Of a stretch of 11,463 nucleotides of DNA, positions 1 through 6,296 are shown one piece after another. The position numbers and the translations under genes were made by a program. Within the stretch, counting starts at the first letter, position 1. Every line of letters begins with the position of its first letter. Under the pieces are notes generated by a model. It did not search any database, was not told the origin of the DNA, and saw only the letters and a program-made list of their open reading frames with translations. Source of the stretch: Phycomyces blakesleeanus NRRL 1555(-) (Eukaryota; Mucoromycota; Mucoromycetes; Mucorales; Phycomycetaceae); contig NW_017265197.1 of the NCBI RefSeq assembly GCF_001638985.1, positions 1-11,463 on the forward strand, in the 5' to 3' direction.

Positions 1-705
1 ACGGTCACTGGATAACCCAAGACCGCTCAGAAATAAAAGCTTATATAAAGATATTAGAACAGACTTGTTGATAAAAACCACAACCCCTGAAGGCTACAGC
101 TAGACATCTTATCAGAAGATACACAAACAATTGATGAAGCAAGAAGTTTGATGAGAAAACTATACAAACAGTGGTGAAGCGTATGATAAAGGTAAGCTTT
201 AGTACTATTCACGTAGAGTTAAGGAAAAATAATATAAAGTAAAAGTCCTATATTCTGCTTAAACTGAAATATACTACGGCGGAATGAATGGCAGTTGTGT
301 TACGAAAGTGGAAACATGTTACCCTTTTTTCCGCCGTATTGTACCCTCCTCGTACCATTAGACCCTCTATGAGTGGTAACCACATAGAAGAACACGGCAA
401 AGTAAGACAAATAGCGTCATTGGGAAGTCAAAATATGAGACCACGAAGATATATGTCGAATACACAAAAGAGGGTATCAGTGATGGAGAAAGGCGACTTT
501 AGACTGGCTGGTTGCACTTCAGGAAAGAAAATAGGTAATTCGTAACTAAATGCCATGCAATGTGTGCTCAAGGTATGTTGTAGAGAATGTATAATAAAGA
601 TTGGGTGATCGATGTAGGCGTGGAGGAGAGAGTGAGTGCAACAGAACTGTAATGGGTTGCTGATAACGAGTTGAATACAAAATACCGATATCATCATAAC
701 GCTTA
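1..705. other. AT-rich region without a supported gene
   Basis: I found no coding region I can defend here. In plus frame 2 the first 110 bases read without a stop (about 37 codons, Asn/Lys/Leu-rich, then TAG), which could be the tail of a decayed element ORF starting outside the window, but there is no recognisable motif. From about 250 onward both strands show short open stretches with no codon-level coherence. The minus strand may continue the diverged LINE-like remnant described at 706-1276. Confidence 0.4.
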
Positions 706-1276
706 TTAAGTCGCAGAAAACTTAGCCGAGTAAGAGAGAAATATTCCATGAGTGAGACATTTGCGTCCAAGAGTTTGGATAGAATGTATGATTAAAGAGT
801 AAATGGAGAACAGGCACGATATATGATACGGTTTAGACATGATAAGAGCGGGGAGGTCAATGGATGGTCCCAGTAAAGACAGTTGACGTTGAATGTGTGT
901 GCTGCAGACACAAGATATAGCTAACAAAAAATGATAGCCGAGATATGTGACATAAGAAGCCGAGTTCTGGTCGTACCAATGTGATATATATATAGCCAAA
1001 AGAGCAGATTGTAAGAGGTAAAACTACTCTGATAATGTCTATAGCCTGAAATGAGAGAGTCAAAGATATACACGTCTTCGTACAATTGCATTTGTGACAG
1101 TAAGAATTGAGTGAAGCAGGTGATAAATAAATAAATAAAGTCTGACTGAATGAAAGTGGGTATTGATCATGGACCATTTGCACAAATAATCCAATTGAGT
1201 TGCTGGTGGTGGAGTATTGGGGATTAATTTTGAATGAGTATCTCAATATTAGGAGAAGTAGATATTGTGAGAGCAT
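706..1276 (-). pseudogene. Possible highly diverged LINE reverse-transcriptase remnant
   Basis: Read on the minus strand, two segments resemble parts of the LINE reverse transcriptase at 7530-8306. One (near 1039) reads QAIDIIRVVLPLTICSFG, which has the spacing of the LAFDPLL...GF segment before the catalytic motif; the LINE copy reads AFDPLP...SFYG (near 7745). The second (858-772) aligns without gaps over 30 codons to the YADD-containing segment at 7667-7578, about 48% of bases by hand count, and ends in a shared CTTGGACGC. The catalytic Asp pair is not kept, the reading frame changes, and the gap between the two segments is about 100 nt longer than in the LINE copy. This may be an old, different LINE; chance similarity in T-rich DNA is not excluded. 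Confidence 0.25.
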
Positions 1277-1497
1277 GATTTATTAAAGAGACAAAGTAAT
1301 ATTGTTTATATTTGCTACTATTCAAATCCGTGTTGTGTAACGGTTGGTTGGTTTACACTGTACGAATGTGTGGTGTATATGTGCCTGGTGTGTGATAGTT
1401 CTGGAGATTGTTAACTTGCCAGGTTTATTAGCAAGAAGAGACCAGTTTTTTGGCCATGGCTTTTATTTCACTTAATTGTAGTGTGTATACTACAAGA
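1210..1497 (-). mobile_element. 5'-truncated LINE 3' end (second copy)
   Basis: This stretch is clearly similar to 6086-6382, the 3' end of the large LINE. Shared blocks include AGTATCTCAATAT, GTTGTGTAA, GGTTGGTT, GTGCCTGGTGTGT, GGAGATTGTTAACTTG and GTGTATACTACA, in the same order. On the minus strand it starts in the last codons of ORF2 (VVYTLQLSE against VVYTPQLSE) and runs through the 3' UTR. Similarity stops sharply beyond 1497, so only about 290 nt of the 3' end are present, as expected from incomplete target-primed reverse transcription. I could not identify a poly(A) tail or convincing target-site duplication. Confidence 0.8.
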
Positions 1498-2283
1498 CCT
1501 ACTAAAAATTGCACCATATTATACAGAAACTTCATTTTACATTTATATGGTTTAAATTAGCTGAACTAACAATTAAAGCTTCACACGTTATTATCATTAT
1601 ATCCCCCCACAAAAAGCAAATCCTTGAAAAGAATGATAGTATACTAACTCCACTTGCCTGACTGACCATAATACTACAAGGCTTCTAAAGCTTGGCTATT
1701 TTACCCATGTCTTTTCCATGCTAAATTATTACTATAACGAGTGCTGACTCTACTTATTTCTATTGCTAACTACCTCTGACCCTTTGGTAATGATCGACCA
1801 CAAAAAATAAAAAAAAATAAAAAACCCCGACACATCTAGCCAAACTACATGTCTTCTTTTTCTCGCTCACACACCCCTCTTCTACTAGCTCACTGTAAAA
1901 TCCTCATCGTTATATTAGCATGTTAAGTTCACTTTTTATTGTGCTCTATTAGTGTGTCGTAGATTCATTACTATGGAGTATAATCCAATAGCCGAGCAAG
2001 TGAATTTCATTATTGTGAAATACGATACGGACCAAAGAAATAATAATAATGAAATATCATCAATGTACATACACCTATCATCATTTTTTTTCTTATCACT
2101 CAAACAGCACCATTGTTACATACTGAATTGTGAATCTTGAGCCATCACACTAAACTATCTTTCTTAATTAGTCATGTACTCAATTAACATGAGTCTCGGC
2201 CCCATTGTAACGGCGGTTGTTACCATCTTTCAGTCAAACCTAGTGTGAAAGCTGTAATTCTCAGCTTACCACCGAATTACTTA
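1498..2283. other. AT-rich spacer, no gene
   Basis: This spacer contains A/T homopolymers (for example 1801-1826, A-rich) and a small dyad near 2207-2225 (GTAAC...GTTAC). The 62-codon open stretch at 1952-2140 has no recognisable motif and no codon-use support. I see no RNA gene. Confidence 0.5.
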
Positions 2284-2305
2284 AGAGAGAGAGAGAGAGA
2301 GAGAG
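2284..2305. repeat. (GA)n microsatellite
   Basis: This is an uninterrupted run of alternating A and G of 22 nt, about 11 dinucleotide units, in non-coding spacer. Confidence 0.95.
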
Positions 2306-2464
2306 GAAAAAAGTCTATTACTGTTCGCTTTACAAACAATAACATTCTTTCATGCTAATCTCAAATGATTGTCGGATGTACATGGATTCTTTTGTACAAT
2401 CTTCACATGTCTCTGGGCTCCGGGTACCCTCAGACTTTTTTAGGGGTTTTTTTTTTGCTTTTGC

Positions 2465-2545
<81 letters not shown>
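2465..2545. repeat. (AAT)27 microsatellite
   Basis: There are 81 nt of perfect AAT repeat, 27 units with no interruption, preceded by a T8 run and followed by TGATAAAG. A perfect tract of this length suggests recent expansion and probable length polymorphism. The open frame through it (poly-Ile) is an artefact of the repeat. Confidence 0.97.
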
Positions 2546-2547
<2 letters not shown>

Positions 2548-2575
2548 TAAAGAAAAATAAGCAATATAATATAAT

Positions 2576-2660
2576 AGCATCTCCAGCAGTTGCTTTTATC
2601 TCGACTTTTATCCCGTATTTAGACTTTTAGCTAAAAGCCATGCTCCCAGCAGTTCATTTT
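2576..2660. repeat. Short direct repeat and 14-bp palindrome
   Basis: CTCC(C)AGCAGTT followed by a T-rich segment occurs twice, near 2581 and 2643. Between them lies the perfect palindrome CTTTTAGCTAAAAG (2624-2637). The arrangement resembles the end of a small non-autonomous element, but I cannot define two termini, so no element class is assigned. Confidence 0.4.
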
Positions 2661-2786
2661 ATTTTATCTGATTAGAAAAAACAGGATGAAGTTAGAGATC
2701 ATGTCATACAGCTTATAATTTCCGTCACGTATTCTCTAACTTACTTGTTTCTCATTAAAATAAAATATAAGGCCTATAATACTTGG

Positions 2787-2809
2787 TAATTGTGTACGGC
2801 ACACAATTA
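2787..2809. repeat. Palindrome of unit 1 (9-bp arms, 5-nt loop)
   Basis: TAATTGTGT and ACACAATTA flank the loop ACGGC. The arms are perfectly complementary. The same palindrome lies at the equivalent place in the other two units. Confidence 0.95.
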
Positions 2810-3010
2810 ACAGTAGGGGAAAGTCATATAGAACTTAACATAGGCCAATGGGGTCACCCTCTGAGAGGAGGGGGGAGCAAAGCTCCTAGTCTAATTAGAA
2901 AAAAACAGGATGAAGTTAGAGATCATGTCATACAACTTATAACTTTCGTCACGTATTCTTCAACTTACTTGTTTCTCAATAAAATAAAATATAAGGCCTA
3001 TACTACTTGG

Positions 3011-3033
3011 TAATTGTGTACGGCACACAATTA
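3011..3033. repeat. Palindrome of unit 2 (same orientation as unit 1)
   Basis: It has the same arms and the same ACGGC loop as unit 1, exactly 224 nt downstream. Confidence 0.95.
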
Positions 3034-3234
3034 ACAGTAAGAAAAAGTCATATAGAACTTAACATAGGCCAATGGGGTCACCCTCTGAGAGGAAGGGGGG
3101 AGCAAAGCTCCTAGTCTAATTAGAAAAAACAGGATGAAGTTAGATATCATGTCATACAACTTATAAATTTTGTCACGTATTATCTAACTTACTTGTTTCT
3201 CAATAAAATAAAATATGAAGCCTATACTACTTGG

Positions 3235-3257
3235 TAATTGTGTGCCGTACACAATTG
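3235..3257. repeat. Palindrome of unit 3 with inverted loop
   Basis: The arms are TAATTGTGT and ACACAATTG, but the loop reads GCCGT, the exact reverse complement of the ACGGC loop in units 1 and 2. The third palindrome is therefore flipped relative to the other two. Confidence 0.95.
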
Positions 3258-3408
3258 ACAGTAGAGAAAAGTTATATAAAACTTCATAGGCCAATGACCC
3301 CTTCCCCCGAGGGGAGGGGGGGAGCAAAGCTCCTAATATATATAATAACACATTTTGGTTAAAATATATAAGAGTTGATTTTTTTTGGCTATGCTTATAA
3401 CTAATTCT

Positions 3409-3648
3409 AACTCTAGCTACAACTCTTATTCTAACTCTAGCTATAACTCTTATTCTAACTCTAGCTATGACTCTAATTCTAACTCTAGCTATGACTCTAA
3501 TTCTAACTCTAGCTATGACTCTAATTATAACTCTAGCTATGACTCTAATTATAACTCTAGCTATGACTCTAATTCTAACACTAGCTATAACTCTAATTAT
3601 AACTCTAGCTATGACTCTAATTCTAACTCTAGCTATGACTCTGATCCG
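3409..3648. repeat. 24-bp minisatellite, 10 copies
   Basis: The consensus is AACTCTAGCTATGACTCTAATTCT (as AACTCTAGCTAT + GACTCTAATTCT), with copies differing at a few fixed positions (for example TAC/TAT/GAC and TCT/TAT). From the ATG at 3391 the plus strand stays open across the array and would give an 8-residue Asn/Ser/Tyr/Asp repeat (NSSYDSNS). A second plus frame is also open, as expected for a stop-free repeat unit, so this is not evidence of a gene. Substitutions do not favour synonymous positions. Confidence 0.9.
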
Positions 3649-3663
3649 GATTTTGCTAGTAAA

Positions 3664-3807
3664 GTTAGTTGTTAGTAATTTTAGTTGTTCATAATGTTAG
3701 TTGTTCAAAAAGTTAATTGTTTGTAGTTAGTTGTGAGTAAGGTTAGTTCCCGTTGCTTGTTAGTTCCCGTTGCTTGTTAGTATCTGTTGCTTGTTAGTAT
3801 GTTAGTA
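3664..3807 (-). repeat. ACTAAC motif cluster with 17-bp repeats, in the 3' flank of the acidic-protein gene
   Basis: GTTAGT occurs nine times (from 3664, 3671, 3696, 3726, 3742, 3759, 3776, 3793 and 3801), so the transcript of the minus-strand gene would carry nine ACUAAC, four of them full UACUAAC. Part is a 17-bp tandem repeat (GTTAGTTCCCGTTGCTT, from 3742 to 3792), but the upstream motifs are irregularly spaced. The cluster begins about 38 nt past the stop codon of that gene. ACUAAY is the known target of STAR/Quaking-type RNA-binding proteins, and UACUAAC is the fungal branch-site sequence bound by SF1/BBP. Function here is inference. Confidence 0.6.
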
Positions 3808-3844
3808 TGTTGCTTCTGTTGCTTCCTGTTGCCAACTCTTCTTC

Positions 3845-4430
3845 TTATTCTTCGGCATCTTCATAATCATCGTCATCTTCACTATATTCTTCTTCTTCAT
3901 ACTCTTCATTTTCTTCATATTCTACTTCTTCTTCCTTTACTTCTACTTCTTCTTCCTTTACTTCTACTTCTTCTTCCTTTACTTCTACTTCTTCTTCTTC
4001 TTCATAATCTTCATCTTCTTCATATTCTACTTCTTCTTCCTTTACTTCTACTTCTTCTTCTTCTTCATAATCTTCATCATAATCTTTACGATATTCATAA
4101 GTACTATAATGATAAGCGTGATATTCGTCTTCTTCATTTTCTTCATATTCTTCTTCTTCTTCCTTTACTTCTACTTCTTCTTCTTCTTCATAATCTTCAT
4201 CTTCTTCTTCTTCTTCTTCTTCTTCCTTCACTTCTACTTCTTCTTCTTCTTCATAATCTTCGTCATATTCTTTAACATATGCAAATGTATCAATATGATA
4301 CTTTTCATATTCTTCATATTCTTCATATTCTTCATCTTCTAATTCTTCTTCTTTTACTACTATTTCTTCTTCTTCTTCTTCTTCTCCTTCTTCTCCTTCT
4401 ATTTCTTCTTCTTCTTCTTCTTCTTCCTTC

Positions 4431-4461
<31 letters not shown>

Positions 4462-4513
4462 CTTCTTCCTTCACTTCTACTTCTTCTTCTTCTTCTTCTT
4501 CTTCCTTCACTTC

Positions 4514-4545
<32 letters not shown>

Positions 4546-5363
4546 CTTCCTTCACTTCTACTTCTTCTTCTTCCTTCACTACTACTTCGTCTTCTTCTTC
4601 TTCTTCCTTCACTACTACTTCGTCTTCGTCTTCTTCTTCTTCCTTCACTACTACTTCGTCTTCTTCTTCTTCTTCTTCTTCTTCTTCTTCTTCTTCTTCT
4701 TCTTCTTCTTCTTCTTCTTCTTCTTCTTCTTCGTCTTCTTCTTCTTCTTCTTCATCATCATCATCATCCTCTTCTTCATCTTCATCATCCTCTTCATCAT
4801 CTTCATAATCACCATCTTCTTCATCTCTTCTTCTCTCTTCTTCTCTTCTTCTTTCTTCTTCTCTTCTTCTTTCGTCTCTTTCTGCTTGTCTTCTTCTTCT
4901 TTCTGCTCTTCTTACTCTTTCTACATATCTTCTTTCTGCTCTTCTTCTTCTTTCTGCTTCTTTTGCATCAATGTCTCTTCTTCTTATTCCTGCTTCTTCA
5001 ATTCTCATTTTCTTTTGCTTGATAAAATGAGCTGGAGCTTTGTGCTCCAGCTCATTTTCTTTCTCCAATCGTCGCTTAAGCCCCTTGGGCAGGTCTGGTG
5101 CTATAGGTATATTATTGATTAATATTATATTGTTTATCTACTATTATATAGAGACATGACTTACCAATCATTTTCACTTTTTTGATCTTTCGATCAAAAA
5201 CTTTGGCTAGATTAGTTTTGGCTAATCTAACCAGAATTGTGTGTCTCAACAGCTTTGGGACATGCTTGTGAATGGCCTTTGGGCCAAACACAAGTGAGCC
5301 GTTGGACGACACTTTTTTCTGGGTGCTGATGCTGCTGCTGCTGCTGCTGGTGTTGCTGTACAT
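3845..5363 (-). CDS. Two-exon gene: Arg-rich then hyperacidic poly-Glu protein with VKEE motifs (484 aa, function unknown)
   Basis: Exon 1 is 5363-5165 and exon 2 is 5100-3845 (stop TAA at 3847-3845). Joining them across a GTAAGT...TATAG intron keeps the frame (codon 67 is split) and gives 485 codons including stop. I chose the ATG at 5363 as the first in this frame below the promoter-like motifs. Residues 5-11 are mostly Ser, coded by AGC repeats. Residues 12-97 are basic and mixed, with no family I recognise. Residues 99-158 are Arg-rich with RRRAERR/ERRREEE patterns, probably a charged helix or coiled coil. About 159-484 is Glu/Asp-rich, with a longest Glu run of about 24 and 14 copies of [VEI]-V-K-E-E, plus Tyr/Asp-rich spacers. 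Such tails occur in histone or nucleic-acid chaperones and nucleolar proteins, but that is analogy only. Because a GAA repeat is open in every frame, the tail alone proves little; the spliced non-repetitive N-terminus is the real support. Confidence 0.65.
3880..4880. repeat. Interrupted (TTC/GAA)n tract inside the acidic gene
   Basis: About 1 kb of nearly pure pyrimidine (plus strand) is built from TTC with TCA, TCG, TAC and CTT interruptions. The longest perfect stretch is 4661-4732, about 24 TTC units, and a TCATCA sub-tract sits near 4752-4768. GAA/TTC repeats of this length can form intramolecular triplexes. The interruptions are periodic in the protein frame (VEV-K, DYEE), which suggests past unit duplication plus slippage. 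Confidence 0.9.
5024..5058. repeat. Perfect 15-bp inverted repeat in exon 2
   Basis: AAAATGAGCTGGAGC (5024-5038) and GCTCCAGCTCATTTT (5044-5058) flank the 5-nt loop TTTGT. It lies in coding sequence, 42 nt into exon 2, encoding part of KENELEHKAPAHFIK. The transcript would form a strong hairpin just downstream of the 3' splice site. Confidence 0.97.
5101..5164 (-). other. 64-nt spliceosomal intron
   Basis: The donor is GTAAGT (5164-5159) and the acceptor TATAG (ending 5101). An ATTAATC lies about 20 nt before the acceptor and is a plausible branch site. The intron is AT-rich and contains in-frame stops, so reading through it would end the protein, while removing it joins two open frames in phase 1. 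The length is typical for fungi. Confidence 0.75.
5179..5200. repeat. Perfect 9-bp inverted repeat in exon 1
   Basis: TTTTTGATC and GATCAAAAA flank the loop TTTC. It encodes FDRKIKK near the end of exon 1 and ends 14 nt from the 5' splice site. Confidence 0.95.
5208..5229. repeat. Perfect 8-bp inverted repeat in exon 1
   Basis: TAGATTAG and CTAATCTA flank TTTTGG; after one mismatch, GG/CC pairing continues outward. It encodes the LAKTNLAK segment. Confidence 0.9.
5265..5294. repeat. Compound inverted repeat in exon 1 (6 + 5 bp)
   Basis: CTTGTG-AA-TGGCC-TTTG-GGCCA-AA-CACAAG: two perfect stems separated by a symmetric A/A internal loop. It encodes LVFGPKAIHK. Confidence 0.92.
5327..5350. repeat. 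Short (CTG/CAG)n tract in exon 1
   Basis: Six consecutive CTG units plus flanking near-repeats (GATG, GGTG). They encode the N-terminal Ser run through AGC codons on the minus strand. Confidence 0.85.
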
Positions 5364-5429
5364 TGGAGTAAACTAATGAAAAAGCGCAAAGAAGAAAAAT
5401 AATACCGTGAGAGTGTTTCTTTTTTTAAA

Positions 5430-5523
5430 ACGCGTTATAATATTTGGGCCACACAATTTGAGACGCGTTCTTTTTTTTTTATTTTGACATGAGCCAATCA
5501 TTTGCAATTTTGAATACACGTGT
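5430..5523 (-). promoter_or_regulatory. Candidate promoter of the acidic-protein gene: two MCB boxes, CCAAT, E-box
   Basis: ACGCGT occurs at 5430-5435 and 5463-5468, 67 and 100 nt upstream of the start codon. CCAAT lies at 5494-5498, and the 8-bp palindrome ACACGTGT at 5516-5523 contains the E-box CACGTG. An AT-rich TTATAATATT sits at 5435-5444. ACGCGT is the MluI cell-cycle box bound by the MBF complex in fungi, usually giving G1/S expression. The sites are seen; the regulation is inferred. Confidence 0.45.
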
Positions 5524-6085
5524 TTTGAACAGAGTACTTGAGTGGGGGCAAAGTAAATAGTAAGAGACTTTATTATTAGGAAGAGCTTTCGAGCTGTATA
5601 GTGTCTAGAGTCGGATTACTGACCTCTTTACAGCCAACTACTATTACTTTTTATTTTTCTCCCTCGTTCTACAAGTTTCAATCTCCTAATGTCGCTGCTT
5701 TTCTCTTCCAAATGGCGATGGTCACCAAATACACCCGCCGTCTCAAGTTCCCAAAATCAAGATAAAAACAATCATGATTGCTTGAATACTCCTTCGAATA
5801 AGTTTATTCAGGTTCAAGGTTCAAGGTGCATACACATAAACCATTTGTAAAAATTCTTATTCCATTCACGTAAACTGATTAAGAGTTTAGATTTTATTCT
5901 ATAAAGAGTATATAGCTGAGATTTACTAATTATCTAATATTAATATATCATTTCTCAAAAGCACTATTGATAGTTTCCTTTTTTTTTTGTCGGTGCTGTT
6001 TATTGATTAATCCGCCAGATTTTACCGTACGGCTATTTAAAATAAATTATGCAGTTTTTCGTATACACACACTGAGGTACACTGA
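5524..6085. other. Spacer between the acidic gene promoter and the LINE 3' end
   Basis: No supported gene. A short plus-strand open frame of 17 codons starts at 5712, with two nearby ATGs and a basic product, but it has no visible splice context. The end of the spacer (6070-6089) holds a 10-bp direct duplication (CACTGAGGTA twice) touching the LINE 3' edge, which could be LINE tail repeats or part of a target-site duplication. Confidence 0.45.
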
Positions 6086-6296
6086 GGTATTCGGGATTAT
6101 TATTGAGCTAGTATCTCAATATAGGAAAAAGTAGATGTTTTGAAAGCTTTGTTTATTAAAGCGAGTCAGAGTAATATTACTTATATTTGATACTATTAAA
6201 ATCCATGTAAATCAAAACCCTGTTGTGTAATGGTTGGTTTGCACTGTTCGAGTGTGTAGTGTACGTGTGCCTGGTGTGTAACAGCTCCGGAGATTG

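Larger units (their letters stand above)
2667..3336 (+). mobile_element. Head-to-tail trimer of a ~224-bp Helitron-like unit
   Basis: Three tandem copies lie at 2667-2889 (223 bp), 2890-3114 (225 bp) and 3115-3336 (222 bp). Each begins TCTRATTAGAAAA and ends GAGCAAAGCTCCTAR. Homology between copies breaks exactly at the outer ends, leaving host A before TC (2666) and host T after CTAA (3337). This is the A|TC...CTRR|T arrangement of Helitrons (rolling-circle transposons), with no terminal inverted repeats. Copies abut directly (CTAG|TC). Each copy has GC-rich dyads just before the 3' end: CCTCT-g-AGAGG (2858-2868) and GGAGC-aaa-GCTCC (2874-2886) in copy 1. The second stem runs into CTRR, which is closer than usual for a Helitron. 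There is no Rep/helicase gene, so it would be non-autonomous. A simple satellite is the alternative. Confidence 0.55.

Noticed and set aside
930..1000. RPELG as the RPxLEYG motif found after LINE reverse transcriptases
   Set aside because: It would lie 5' of the catalytic region in the same remnant, the wrong order, so the match is probably chance.
2352..2630. Open frame with a poly-Ile run
   Set aside because: It is the translation of the AAT microsatellite and has no motif or coding signal outside the repeat.
2667..3336. The tandem repeats as a CRISPR array
   Set aside because: The units are ~224 bp and near-identical throughout, without short repeats separated by unique spacers, and the context is eukaryotic.
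3787..5022. Long Leu-, Phe- or Ser-rich open frames on the plus strand opposite the acidic gene
   Set aside because: They exist only because a TTC repeat is open in every frame; they lack non-repetitive coding sequence and splice support.
5712..5765. 17-codon basic ORF as first exon of a divergent gene
   Set aside because: There is an in-frame stop, no clear donor site in phase, and no recognisable product.
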